Assembly: GCA_002300355.1 (NCBI GenBank)
Contig: NSGV01000001.1
Span: 1,736,001-1,800,000 of the forward strand
Reading direction: 5' to 3'
From: Streptomyces sp. TLI_235
Lineage (GTDB): Bacteria; Actinomycetota; Actinomycetes; Streptomycetales; Streptomycetaceae
Length of the DNA stretch: 64,000 bases
Shown here: positions 8,423 through 16,814 of the stretch, in pieces
Position numbering within the stretch: the stretch's first letter is position 1
How the letters are laid out: each line of letters opens with the position of its first letter
The notes under the pieces: model-generated
Seen by the model: only the letters and a program-made list of their open reading frames with translations
Database searches by the model: none
Told to the model about the DNA's origin: nothing
Position numbers and translations under genes: made by a program

Positions 8423-8443
8423 CTTAGCATCTAAGTTACTTAG
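8423..8443. promoter_or_regulatory. probable MarR operator
   Basis: Three five-base arms alternate: CTTAG (8423-8427), CTAAG (8431-8435), CTTAG (8439-8443), with 3-base spacers. Each neighbouring pair is a perfect inverted repeat. This AT-rich element stands out in a GC-rich region and lies immediately upstream of the preferred marR start, in the divergent promoter region shared with the gene at 8524. Confidence 0.6.
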
Positions 8444-8523
8444 CTCGTGAGATAAAAGGTCGCGAGATAGACGTCGTCCCCGCGGGCCTGCGGCGACGGC
8501 ACCATCACACCAAACGAGGAGAC

Positions 8524-8934
8524 ATGAGCGCACACGGCGACCACGACATGGGGCACACCGTCGCCGGCTGGACGGGCTCGCTGCTCGCCGTCGCCGGCAC
8601 GGCGGTGGCCGGCACCGCCTTCGCGGCCGGCTCGGCGACCGGGCTCCTGCTGGGCCTCGCGATGCTGCCCGCCGCCGCCCTCACCACCTGGCTGCTGCAC
8701 CTGGCGGGCTGGGGCAAGGCCACCGGCCCGCGCCCGCACGGCCGCCGGGACTGGCGGCTGCGCGACCCCGGAGCCGGGCACGGGCACCCGGACTGCCTGG
8801 GCTGCCGGCTGGCCGGGCGCGGACGCCGGACACCCGCTCCCGAACGGGCCTTCCCCTCACCGGAACGGGTGCGCGCGCAGGCGCCGCGGACCACCGCCCA
8901 GCAGGTCAGGGCAGCGTCCAGAACTGGGTCGTGA
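8524..8934 (+). CDS. small membrane protein, HGxxPAAW-like
   Basis: 136-residue protein. The N-terminus (MSAHGDHDMGHTVAGWTG) has the His/Gly-rich head followed by a tryptophan that I associate with the small actinobacterial HGxxPAAW membrane proteins. Two membrane helices follow at about residues 17-38 and 40-62, then a cytoplasmic tail with a Cys pair (CLGC near residue 91). The start is set by GAGGAG five bases upstream. The last 29 bp overlap the convergent ABM gene. Role unknown; the divergent marR gene may regulate it. The family assignment is from memory of the N-terminal pattern and is moderate. Confidence 0.6.
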   Translation: MSAHGDHDMGHTVAGWTGSLLAVAGTAVAGTAFAAGSATGLLLGLAMLPAAALTTWLLHLAGWGKATGPRPHGRRDWRLRDPGAGHGHPDCLGCRLAGRGRRTPAPERAFPSPERVRAQAPRTTAQQVRAASRTGS

Positions 8935-9877
8935 CGAGGAAGAAGACCACGACCCAGAACACGGTCGCCGCGGCGACGACGCCGAGGCCGACGAGGTTGG
9001 TCCTCGCCACCGGCTCGTCGGGCCTCGGCCGCAGCCACCGTTTGAGCAGCCGGTTCACGTAGTACGGCATCGTGAGGAAGGTCATGATGAAGCTCGACAG
9101 CAGGTTGCCCACGAGCAGCCCGAGCCAGAGCGGCATGTGCAGCGGCGACAGGGCGAGCGTCAGCAGCACCACGGTGGGGTAGAGGCCGACCCAGACCGCG
9201 AGGGCGGTCTTGGCCTCCGAGGGCGGCGGCGCTTCCCTGCCGTTCTCGTCGAAGGCGAACCAGCTGCCGAACGAGTTGTCGATCGTGTGCAGTTTGTACT
9301 CGTTGAACTTCCTGCCCTCGGCGAGGATCTCCCGCCGTTCGGCCGACGTCAGCCAGGCGTCGAGGTGCTCGGCGTTGTCGAACCGGTACAGCGTGGTCCA
9401 TTCCTCCTGCAGCCCCTCGATCGGGCGGAAGAGCTCGGTGCCGCGGTAGCCCTCGAAGGTGCTCTCCTCCTGGCTCATGCGGTGCTGCCAGGCGAGGAAG
9501 TCGTCGATGTGGTTGGGGTGGACGCGGTGGGTGACCACCACGGTCACCAGCGGATCCGGCGGCCTGGTGCCGCCGCTGACCACCTGCTGGGTGGCGGGAC
9601 CGTCGAAATAGCCGCGGCCGACGTCAAGCATCGTCTGCCGGGTGGCGCTGTTGATCCACGCCTGCAGGTGGGCGATCGAGTCGAACCGGTACACGACGAC
9701 CCAGTCGGGCTGCAGGGGTGTCGGCGGGGAGATCTCGGCGCCGAGGTACCCGGCGTAGTCGGCGGCGGCACTGTTGACGTCCAGCTGCCACGTCGCGTAC
9801 TCCCGGTCCCGTCCGGGCCGGACCTTCTGGCCGATGATGGCCGTTGCCGTGGCGCCGTTGCGCTCTTCGGTGCTCAT
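8906..9877 (-). CDS. membrane-anchored double ABM-domain protein
   Basis: 323-residue protein with two antibiotic-biosynthesis-monooxygenase (ABM) ferredoxin-like domains. The first is at about residues 12-105 and the second at about 110-205; both show the repeated pattern of a WVVVYRFDSIAHLQAW-like strand/helix (second copy WTTLYRFDNAEHLDAW). Two or three membrane helices follow at about residues 228-320. This two-domain plus membrane layout matches COG3224 proteins. Its start overlaps the end of the molybdenum hydroxylase gene by ATGA, so it is translated with that enzyme. ABM domains can oxidise polyphenols or quinols without cofactors, but in this context a role in membrane attachment or electron transfer to quinone for the hydroxylase is equally possible. 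Confidence 0.8.
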   Translation of the reverse strand: MSTEERNGATATAIIGQKVRPGRDREYATWQLDVNSAAADYAGYLGAEISPPTPLQPDWVVVYRFDSIAHLQAWINSATRQTMLDVGRGYFDGPATQQVVSGGTRPPDPLVTVVVTHRVHPNHIDDFLAWQHRMSQEESTFEGYRGTELFRPIEGLQEEWTTLYRFDNAEHLDAWLTSAERREILAEGRKFNEYKLHTIDNSFGSWFAFDENGREAPPPSEAKTALAVWVGLYPTVVLLTLALSPLHMPLWLGLLVGNLLSSFIMTFLTMPYYVNRLLKRWLRPRPDEPVARTNLVGLGVVAAATVFWVVVFFLVTTQFWTLP

Positions 9878-12600
9878 GTCGCTCGGCCCGTCGGCGCCGA
9901 CCTGCTCTCGGCGAGCCGGCTGTAGATCCGTTCCGGGGTCAGCGGCAGCGCACGGTGGCGGACGCCCGTGGCGTCGTGGAGCGCGTTCGCCAGCGCCGGG
10001 GCCACCGGGTTGATGCAGCACTCCGCCATCCCCTTGGACCTCATGGGCCCGAAGGAGTCCGACGACTCCACCAGGAGCACGTCGGTGCGGGGGACGTCGG
10101 CGTACGTGGGGATGCGGTAGTTGCGGAAGTTCGGGTTGACCATGACTCCGTCGGCGTCGACGTGGTGGTTCTCGGTCAGCGCGAAGCCGATTCCCTGGGC
10201 GACACCGCCCTCCACCTGCCCGCGGACCTGTGCGGGGTTGATCACCACGGCGGCATCGGTCGCCTGGACGCTGTAGAGGACCCGGATCTCGCCCGTCACC
10301 CGGTGCACGGCGATCCGGAACCCCTGCGTGTTGGAGGTGACGCTCCGGGGCGACCCGTAGGCCTTGCGGGCGGCGGTGAAGCGGATCCCGCGCGCCCTGG
10401 CCAGTGCGACGAGCTCGGCCAACGACACCCGCCGGTCGCCGCAGACGACACCGTCGTCGTCCATCGAGCACAGGACGAGGTGGACGCCCGTGTACGCGGC
10501 GGCGAACTCCAGGATGCGGTCGCGCACGGCGCCGGCCGCCCGCAGTACCGCGTTGCCCGCCACGAAGAGGCCGGCGCTCGCGAAGGCGCCGGTGTCGAAC
10601 CCCGTGCGGTCGGTGTCGGACTGGACCAGGCGGATCCGCGACGGTGTCGTGCCCAACTGGTCGGCCGCGATCTGCACATGGGCGGTCGAGGTGCCCTCGC
10701 CGAACTCGACCGTCCCGACCGCCAGCTGGTAGACGAGGTCGTCGCCGAGCGTGACCCAGGCCTCCGAGACGTGGTCGGTCGGGGGCGCGGTCTCGTGCAG
10801 CGAACTCGCCACGCCCGTCCCGACGAGCCACCCCAGACCGGGCGGCGGCCCGTCGGCCGTACGGGCCAGGGCGTCGGCCACCAGATCGATGCACCTCCCG
10901 AGTCCGTCCTCGGTGAACATCACGTCGTCGGGGCCGTCGTGCAGGGCGACGAGCGGATCGCCCGGGCGCACGATGTTGCGCCGCCGCAGTTCGAGCGGGT
11001 CGATGTGCAACGCGCGGGCCAGCTCGTCCATCGCCGACTCCACGGCGAACGCCGGCTGCGTCATTCCGTAGCCGCGCAGGGCCCCGCTCGGAACGGTGTT
11101 CGTGTAGACGGAGAAGGCGTCGTACTTCTTGTTGGGGCAGCGGTAGATCATGACGGCCGCACCGCCCGCGAACAGCGTCTCGCCGCCGTGGTTGCCGTAG
11201 GCGCCCGTGTTCGACACATTGCGGACCTGGAACGCCGTGAGGGTTCCGTCCGCCTTCGCACCGAGCCTGACCGTCAACGTCATCGGATGCCTGGGCGAGG
11301 CGGTGGTGAACTCCTCCTCGCGGGTGTACTCGAAGCAGACCGGCCGGCCGGTGTCCAGGGTGGCGAGCGCGACCAGATCCTCCGAGATCACCTCCTGTTT
11401 GCCGCCGAAGCCACCGCCGACGCGTCGGCAGAACACCCGGAGCTGGTCCGGCCGCAATGCGAAGAGGTAGGCGAGTTTGACCTTCGCGATGGAGGGCGAC
11501 TGCGAACTGGTACGGACGTTCAGGCGGCCGTCCTCCATCCAGGCGATCGATCCGTGGGTCTCGAGATGCGCGTGCTGCACCCGCGGTGAGAAGTACGTGC
11601 CCTCGTGGATCACCTCGGCCTCGGCGAACCCCGCGTCGACGTCACCGATGTGCGAATGGAGCTCGAGCAGGATGTTGTGGACGGGATCGCGGACGAAGGG
11701 GTCCGCCGTGCCGTGCAGCTGCGGCGCCCCCTCGGCCATGGCCTCCTCGGGGTCGAACACCGCCGGCAGGGGCTCGTAGTCGACGACGACCCTCCGGCAG
11801 CCCTCCTCCGCCGCCGCGACCGTGTCGGCCAGGACGGCGACGACGCGTTGGCCGACGAAGCGCACCGTGTCGTCGAGGACGAAGGTGTCGTCCGGATCGA
11901 CGAGATGGTCGGTGTGGATCGCCGTGGTGAAGCGCTTGCGCGGCACGTCCTCCCAGGTGTAGACCCGCTGCACTCCGGGGACGGCGAGTGCGGCGGTCTT
12001 GTCGATCGAGACGATCCGGGCGTGCGCATGCGGTGAGTGCAGCACCTTGAGGTGCAGCATGCCGTCGATGTGCGTGTCCATCGTGAACTCGGCGCGACCG
12101 GTCACCACGTCGTTGGCCGCCGGCGCACCGACGCTCGTCCCGACGGCCTTTCCGGGCACGGCCGTCTCCACGCCGGCGACGCCCCGCACCGCGTCCTCGA
12201 TCGCCCGATAGCCCGTGCAGCGGCAGAGGTTGCCCTTCAACGCCCTCGGCAGGTCCTCCTTCTGGGCCTCGGTGAAGGTGGCGGACGTCATGATCATCCC
12301 TGCGGTGCAGAAACCGCACTGGAAACCCGGGGCATCACGGAACCGGCGCTGCATCGGATGCAGGTTCCCCGGTGATCCGAGACCCTCGATCGTCGTCACC
12401 TCACGGCCCTCCGCACGGAAGGCGGGGGTGATGCAGCTGTGCACCGGACTGCCGTCCAGCCACACCGTGCAGGCGCCGCAATCGCCCGCGTCACAGCCCT
12501 TTTTGACGCCGTGGTGACCGAGTTGCCGGAGGAAGGTGCGAAGGCACTGGCCGGGGGCCGGTTCCTCCTCGAAGCCCCTGCCGTTCACGATGTAGGTCAT
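9874..12600 (-). CDS. molybdenum hydroxylase, fused 2Fe-2S and Mo-binding subunit
   Basis: 908-residue xanthine dehydrogenase-family enzyme with the iron-sulfur and molybdenum parts in one chain, as in the aldehyde oxidoreductase of Desulfovibrio. The first 2Fe-2S site has Cys 36, 41, 44 and 56 (GCDAGDCGACTVWLDG). The second has Cys 95, 98, 126 and 128 (CGFCTAG and CRCTG). The Mo domain starts at about residue 170, and a glycine-rich loop GGGFGGKQEV binds the molybdopterin. The family's active-site glutamate is seen in KGMAECCINP, where the usual Gly-Glu-Pro-Pro has become Ala-Glu-Cys-Cys. Electrons would pass to the FAD subunit encoded just upstream (ATGA overlap). The substrate, an aldehyde or N-heterocycle, is unknown. 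Confidence 0.9.
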   Translation of the reverse strand: MTYIVNGRGFEEEPAPGQCLRTFLRQLGHHGVKKGCDAGDCGACTVWLDGSPVHSCITPAFRAEGREVTTIEGLGSPGNLHPMQRRFRDAPGFQCGFCTAGMIMTSATFTEAQKEDLPRALKGNLCRCTGYRAIEDAVRGVAGVETAVPGKAVGTSVGAPAANDVVTGRAEFTMDTHIDGMLHLKVLHSPHAHARIVSIDKTAALAVPGVQRVYTWEDVPRKRFTTAIHTDHLVDPDDTFVLDDTVRFVGQRVVAVLADTVAAAEEGCRRVVVDYEPLPAVFDPEEAMAEGAPQLHGTADPFVRDPVHNILLELHSHIGDVDAGFAEAEVIHEGTYFSPRVQHAHLETHGSIAWMEDGRLNVRTSSQSPSIAKVKLAYLFALRPDQLRVFCRRVGGGFGGKQEVISEDLVALATLDTGRPVCFEYTREEEFTTASPRHPMTLTVRLGAKADGTLTAFQVRNVSNTGAYGNHGGETLFAGGAAVMIYRCPNKKYDAFSVYTNTVPSGALRGYGMTQPAFAVESAMDELARALHIDPLELRRRNIVRPGDPLVALHDGPDDVMFTEDGLGRCIDLVADALARTADGPPPGLGWLVGTGVASSLHETAPPTDHVSEAWVTLGDDLVYQLAVGTVEFGEGTSTAHVQIAADQLGTTPSRIRLVQSDTDRTGFDTGAFASAGLFVAGNAVLRAAGAVRDRILEFAAAYTGVHLVLCSMDDDGVVCGDRRVSLAELVALARARGIRFTAARKAYGSPRSVTSNTQGFRIAVHRVTGEIRVLYSVQATDAAVVINPAQVRGQVEGGVAQGIGFALTENHHVDADGVMVNPNFRNYRIPTYADVPRTDVLLVESSDSFGPMRSKGMAECCINPVAPALANALHDATGVRHRALPLTPERIYSRLAESRSAPTGRAT

Positions 12601-13424
12601 GCCGGGCCCCCGGCTGTGAGTTCGCGGCGAATCTCTTCGGCGAAGTGCTGTGTCAGGTGGCGGCGGTGGTCGGGGGTCCCGTTGGGGTCCGCGAACCAGA
12701 CGCCGGCGGGGATCGCGTCGACGCTGCGCCGCAGCGTGTCGGCGTCGGGCGTGGTGTCGAAGGCCAGGCGCACGGGCCGCGTGGTGCCGGCGGTGACGGT
12801 GAGCACCAGGTCGCTCGTTCCCGGCGTCCGGGTGCCGATGAGGAAGACCGTCGAACGGCCGAGGCGGGTCAGCGAGAAGCGGCGGTGCGCGGTGCGTTTC
12901 CTCAGGGCGCGCGCGGGAACGTCGATGCGCCGCAGGATTTCCCCGGGCCCGAGGATGTTCCGGTTGTTGCCGGTGACGAAGTCGTGGGCGTCGACGGTGC
13001 GCACCGACCCGTCGGGAGCCCACAGTTCGTACGTCGCCTCGAGTGCGACCGTCAGGGTGATCATCGGGCCGGCCGGCAGCGACATGCAGATGTTGCCGCC
13101 GACGGTCGCCGAGTTCCAGACCTTGAACGAGGACAGGAACGCTTCACAGCTCGTCGCCAGGAGGGGGCCGGCGGTCCAGTCGCCGGGCGGCTCGAAGGCA
13201 TGGAGGTCACGGACGGTGCACGTTGCGCCGATGGTGAGACCCGTGTCGCTCGGGACGAGCGGATCCCAGCGTAACGACGTCAGGTCGATCAGGCGGCTGA
13301 GGTGCGGCTGCTCCACGGAGTACAGCCACGTTCCGCCGGCGAGCCAGGCGTCGCCCTCGCGCCAGTCCGCGCCCGGACGGTCGGCCGGCCGTCGCACGAC
13401 TTCGGTGATGGTGTTGAGGTCCAT
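12597..13424 (-). CDS. molybdenum hydroxylase FAD-binding subunit (CoxM-like)
   Basis: 275-residue FAD subunit of the xanthine dehydrogenase family. The FAD-binding N-terminal half has WLAGGTWLY (the family's L-A-G-G-T/Q motif, about residue 30) and ATVGGNICMSLPAGP (about residues 110-125). The C-terminal half is the CO-dehydrogenase flavoprotein-like domain. I chose the ATG at 13424 (MDLNTITEVV) because it aligns with the normal family start; the frame is open to 13493. It is the first gene of a three-gene coupled unit (this gene, the FeS/Mo subunit, the ABM protein). The 84 bp between it and the kinase gene upstream leave room for a promoter or read-through; I see no clear terminator there. 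Confidence 0.9.
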   Translation of the reverse strand: MDLNTITEVVRRPADRPGADWREGDAWLAGGTWLYSVEQPHLSRLIDLTSLRWDPLVPSDTGLTIGATCTVRDLHAFEPPGDWTAGPLLATSCEAFLSSFKVWNSATVGGNICMSLPAGPMITLTVALEATYELWAPDGSVRTVDAHDFVTGNNRNILGPGEILRRIDVPARALRKRTAHRRFSLTRLGRSTVFLIGTRTPGTSDLVLTVTAGTTRPVRLAFDTTPDADTLRRSVDAIPAGVWFADPNGTPDHRRHLTQHFAEEIRRELTAGGPA

Positions 13425-13508
13425 GGGAATTGATCTCGGCTCACTGAACTCGTCGAATCCGACGGGTCGCGACATGCGCCGGGAGCGGCACAACCTCGAG
13501 CGACAGGG

Positions 13509-14591
13509 TCATGTTCCGGCCGCTGCGGTCGAGCTGTTCGAGGAAGGACCGGCGGGCGCTGGATTACTTTTCGAGCGTACCGCGGAACGGGCCGGCAGGT
13601 GCGGCCGGACGGCCCCGGCCGTCGCAGGCCCGTAGGCGTCGGCGAGCCGGCACAGGAAGTCGGCCGGGTCGAAGGGGTACTCCTGGGTGCCTACGGTCTC
13701 CAGGACGAGGGTGGCGAGCTGGCAGCCGACCCGGGCGGCGGTGAGCACGGGCAGCTGCCACACCGTTGCGGCCAGGAAGCCGGCCCGGAAGGCGTCGCCG
13801 ACCCCGGTGGGATCGGCCTTGGCCCGCTCGGGCGGCGGGGCGGTCTCGACGGGCTGCTCACCGCGGCGCTCGATGCGGACGCCGTCGGCCCCCAGTGTGG
13901 TGATCCAGCTGCCGACCCGGTCGAGGACCTGGGCCTCGGTCAGCCCGGTGCGGTGCAGCAGCAGTTCCCGCTCGTAGGCGTTGGTGAACAGCAGGTCTGC
14001 GCCCGTGACGAGGTGGACGGCCTCCTCGGCGGAGAGCCGGGCGAGCTGCTGGGACGGATCCGCCGCGAACGGGATGCCCGCGTCCCGGCACTCCTGCGTC
14101 CGGTGCTGCATGGCCGCCGGGTCGTCCGGGCCGATCAGGACAAGCCGGGCGGGGCCGGTCCGGGCGAGCACCCCGGTGAGGTCGATGTCCGCGGCGCTGG
14201 CCATCGCCCCCGGGTAGAAGGAGGCGATCTGGTTCTGGTCCCGGTCGGTGGTGCACAGGAACCGGGCGGTGAGGAGGTCCGGCACGGTCAGCACCCCGGC
14301 GGTGTCGACGCCGTTGGCTCGCAGCCAGGCGTCGTACTCGCCGTGGTCCGCGCCGGCGGCGCCGACCAGTACGGGGGCGAGCCCGAGCCGGCCGAGGCCG
14401 AGGGCGATGTTGGCGCCCACCCCGCCGCGCCGCACCTCCAGCCCCTCCACCAGGAAGGAGAGCGAGACCCGGTCGAGGCGGTCGGGCAGCAGCTGGTCGG
14501 TGATCGACCCCGGGAAGACCATCAGGTGGTCGGTGGCGATCGACCCGCTGACGACGATCCGCCCGGCGGGGTGGTGCACGGAGCCTGTCAA
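13509..14591 (-). CDS. PfkB family carbohydrate/nucleoside kinase
   Basis: Ribokinase-fold kinase of about 360 residues. The N-terminal PfkB signature is present as RRGGVGANIALGLGRLG (about residues 55-71), and the C-terminal active site as DPTGVGDAFRAGFLAA, with the catalytic Asp in GVGD (about residue 266). The last ~40 residues are a Pro/Ser/Ala tail, longer than usual for the family. The TTG start has GGAAGGA five bases upstream; a GTG at 14579 is an alternative. It follows the flavin-dependent monooxygenase genes by 29 bp and is probably the last gene of the long ABC/monooxygenase transcript. It may phosphorylate the sugar or nucleoside part of the imported compound. Adenosine-kinase-like activity is possible. 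Confidence 0.85.
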   Translation of the reverse strand: MTGSVHHPAGRIVVSGSIATDHLMVFPGSITDQLLPDRLDRVSLSFLVEGLEVRRGGVGANIALGLGRLGLAPVLVGAAGADHGEYDAWLRANGVDTAGVLTVPDLLTARFLCTTDRDQNQIASFYPGAMASAADIDLTGVLARTGPARLVLIGPDDPAAMQHRTQECRDAGIPFAADPSQQLARLSAEEAVHLVTGADLLFTNAYERELLLHRTGLTEAQVLDRVGSWITTLGADGVRIERRGEQPVETAPPPERAKADPTGVGDAFRAGFLAATVWQLPVLTAARVGCQLATLVLETVGTQEYPFDPADFLCRLADAYGPATAGAVRPHLPARSAVRSKSNPAPAGPSSNSSTAAAGT

Positions 14592-14620
14592 GGGGGTCCT
14601 TCCGGGGACGAGAGGGCGGG

Positions 14621-15715
14621 CTACCAGCCGCGGCGGGCGGCCGGGACGCGGCTGCCGCGGCGGAGCCGGGCCACCAGGGCGCGGCGCAGTTCCCGGTCGT
14701 GGTCGGTCTCGGTGGGGAGGTCGAGCTGGACGATGTCCACACCCGCCGAGCGGAGCAGGCCGATGCGGTCGGCGACGGTGTCCGGGGAGCCGGTGTAGGC
14801 GGCGGCGAGCGAGCGGCGGACGTAGGCGGCGACCTGGTCGGGCCCGTGCCGGGGGTCGGACCGGCCGCGTTCGCGGTCCCGGTCGAGCTGGACGGCCTCG
14901 GCGAAGCGGTGGGCGCCGGGGCCGGCGGTGAGCCGCAGGGCGTCGCGGCGCAGGCGGCGGACCCGCTCGCGGGCGGTCTCGTCGGTGTCGTCGAGGACGA
15001 CGGTGACGTGCCGCCAGATCCGCAGGGTGCGGCCGTGCTCGGCCGCGGCGGCGCGGACCTCGGCGATCCGGCGGCGGGTGTCGGGCAGCGGCAGCGGTCC
15101 CACCGCGTAGACGTCGGCGTACCGGGCGGCGAGGGCGAGGCCCTCCGGGGAGGAGCCGCCGAAGGAGAGCAGTTCGCCGCCCGGGTCGGGGCGCAGGCCG
15201 GGCCGGGCGCCGTGCACCCGGTAGAACTCGCCGTCGAAGTCGATGTCCCGGTCGGCCGCGAGGTAGCGCCGGAACACCTCCAGGTACTCGCCGGCCCGGC
15301 GGTAGCGGTCGGCCTTGCCGAGCAGGTCGCCGTCGCGGGCGACGTCCAGGTCGCTGGAGCCGAGGATGACGTGGGCCGCCGCACGGCCGCCGGAGAGCCG
15401 GTCCAGGGTGGCGAGGGCGCGGGCGGCGGCGGTCGGGGCCGTGGTGCCGACGCGGTGGGCGACGGCGACCCGCAGCCGGTCCGTCGCGGCGAGCGCCCAG
15501 CCCGCCACCAGCCACGGGTCGGGCCACGAGCTGGACTGCACGACCAGGGCGGAGTCCAGTCCGTCCTCCTCCAGTTCGCGTGCGGTGCGGGCGACGTGCG
15601 ACGGGTCGGCGGTGCGGTCCCGCGGGTCGGGGGCGTGGCGCAGCGCCTGCCGCTCCTGCGGGGTGCGGCCGGTGACGGGGGCGGACCGGACGCCGCCGCG
15701 GATCTCCAGTTCCAT
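14621..15715 (-). CDS. LLM class flavin-dependent oxidoreductase (SsuD-like)
   Basis: Bacterial-luciferase-like monooxygenase, 364 residues, close in layout to alkanesulfonate monooxygenase SsuD. Visible features are an early strand with DSALVVQSSSWPDPWLVAGW, the R-V-A-V-A-H-R strand, RALATLDRLSGGR and the family's G-S-S-P-E-G phosphate loop in FGGSSPEGLALA. It would use FMNH2 or F420H2 supplied by a separate reductase, none of which is encoded next to it. The start is firm: GAGGAGGT lies seven bases upstream of the ATG. It lies 24 bp downstream of a second LLM oxidoreductase and in line with the importer, so the two probably oxidise the imported compound in sequence. Desulfonation is one possibility. 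Confidence 0.88.
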   Translation of the reverse strand: MELEIRGGVRSAPVTGRTPQERQALRHAPDPRDRTADPSHVARTARELEEDGLDSALVVQSSSWPDPWLVAGWALAATDRLRVAVAHRVGTTAPTAAARALATLDRLSGGRAAAHVILGSSDLDVARDGDLLGKADRYRRAGEYLEVFRRYLAADRDIDFDGEFYRVHGARPGLRPDPGGELLSFGGSSPEGLALAARYADVYAVGPLPLPDTRRRIAEVRAAAAEHGRTLRIWRHVTVVLDDTDETARERVRRLRRDALRLTAGPGAHRFAEAVQLDRDRERGRSDPRHGPDQVAAYVRRSLAAAYTGSPDTVADRIGLLRSAGVDIVQLDLPTETDHDRELRRALVARLRRGSRVPAARRGW

Positions 15716-15739
15716 CGGTGGGACCTCCTCGGATCGGGA

Positions 15740-16765
15740 CTACCCGGCCGCGGGGCCGAGACGGGCGAGGGTGTCGAGCAGGCGGGCCCGGCTGACGAAG
15801 ACCTCGGGCGGCAGCGAGACGTACAGCTGGATGGTGGTGACGCCGGGCAGGTGGTACTGCAGGATGCGTTCGCGGCACTCCTCGGGCGAGCCGCTGATGA
15901 ACAGACCGTCCACGGCCTCGTCGGGCAGCGCCTTCTGGGCGCCGTCGGGGTCGCCGGCCGCCCAGCGTTCGTGGGTCTCGGCGAGCAGCTTGCCGTTGCC
16001 GAGCCACTCGTGGAACCTGCGGTACGGCTCGCGGTTGAGGATCCACGCGAGGAACGGGCGGCTGGCCCGGTGGGCGTAGTCGGTGTCCTCGGTGGGGCAG
16101 ACGAAGACCTTGACGACGAGCTCCTTGCCGGGCGGCTGCGGGCCGACGGCGTTCAGCACGGTGGGCAGGTCCTTGGGGAACAGCAGGTTGGTGATGGCGC
16201 CGTCCCCCTCGGTGAAGCCGAGCCGGAGCATGCCGGGGCGGAGCGCGCCCAGGATGACCTTGACCGGTTCGGCCGGCGGGTGCGGCAGCCGGTAGCCGGT
16301 GATGGAGAAGGTGTCGAAGTCCCCGGCGATGTGCTCGCCGCGCAGGGCGCGGGTGACGAAGCGGAGCACGTCCCGGGTGCGCTTGAACGGCTCGTCGAAG
16401 GGGATGCCGTTGATGTCGGTGACATGCGCCGGGACGGACGCGCCGATGCCCAGCAGGACCCGGCCGGGGGCGAGTTGGGCGAGGGTGGCGGCGGTCTGGG
16501 CGAGCACCGCGGGCCCCCGGGTGTGCACCGGGACGATGCCGGTGGCGATGCGCAGACCCGGGGACCACGCGGCGGTGGCGGCCAGCGGGGTGAAGGCGTC
16601 GGTGCCGCCGCCCTCCGCGCTCCAGACGTCGGTGTAGCCGAGGTCGGGGAGCCGTTCGACGAGGAAGCGGTGCCGGTCGATGGTGAGTCCCGGCAGCGGC
16701 AGGGTGATGCCCCACTTCGGCGGTGCGGCCGGGGTGCGGCCGTGCGGTGGGTACGGGGCGGTCAT
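15740..16765 (-). CDS. LLM class F420-type flavin-dependent oxidoreductase
   Basis: 341-residue luciferase-fold oxidoreductase, from a different subfamily than its neighbour. Its pattern (KWGITLPLPG, then GYTDVWSAEGGGTDAFTPLA, then RVLLGIGASVPAH) resembles the mycobacterial/actinobacterial F420-dependent class. The distance from start to the first strand is normal. GGAAGGAAG upstream supports the ATG. It sits between the solute-binding protein gene (49 bp upstream) and the SsuD-like gene, so it should be co-transcribed with the ABC importer. Whether FMN or F420 is the cofactor cannot be settled by reading. Substrate unknown. Confidence 0.88.
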   Translation of the reverse strand: MTAPYPPHGRTPAAPPKWGITLPLPGLTIDRHRFLVERLPDLGYTDVWSAEGGGTDAFTPLAATAAWSPGLRIATGIVPVHTRGPAVLAQTAATLAQLAPGRVLLGIGASVPAHVTDINGIPFDEPFKRTRDVLRFVTRALRGEHIAGDFDTFSITGYRLPHPPAEPVKVILGALRPGMLRLGFTEGDGAITNLLFPKDLPTVLNAVGPQPPGKELVVKVFVCPTEDTDYAHRASRPFLAWILNREPYRRFHEWLGNGKLLAETHERWAAGDPDGAQKALPDEAVDGLFISGSPEECRERILQYHLPGVTTIQLYVSLPPEVFVSRARLLDTLARLGPAAG

Positions 16766-16814
16766 GGCGGTGGACTTCCTTCCTCGGGCGGTTCGGTGCA
16801 GTGGACGGGCCCGG

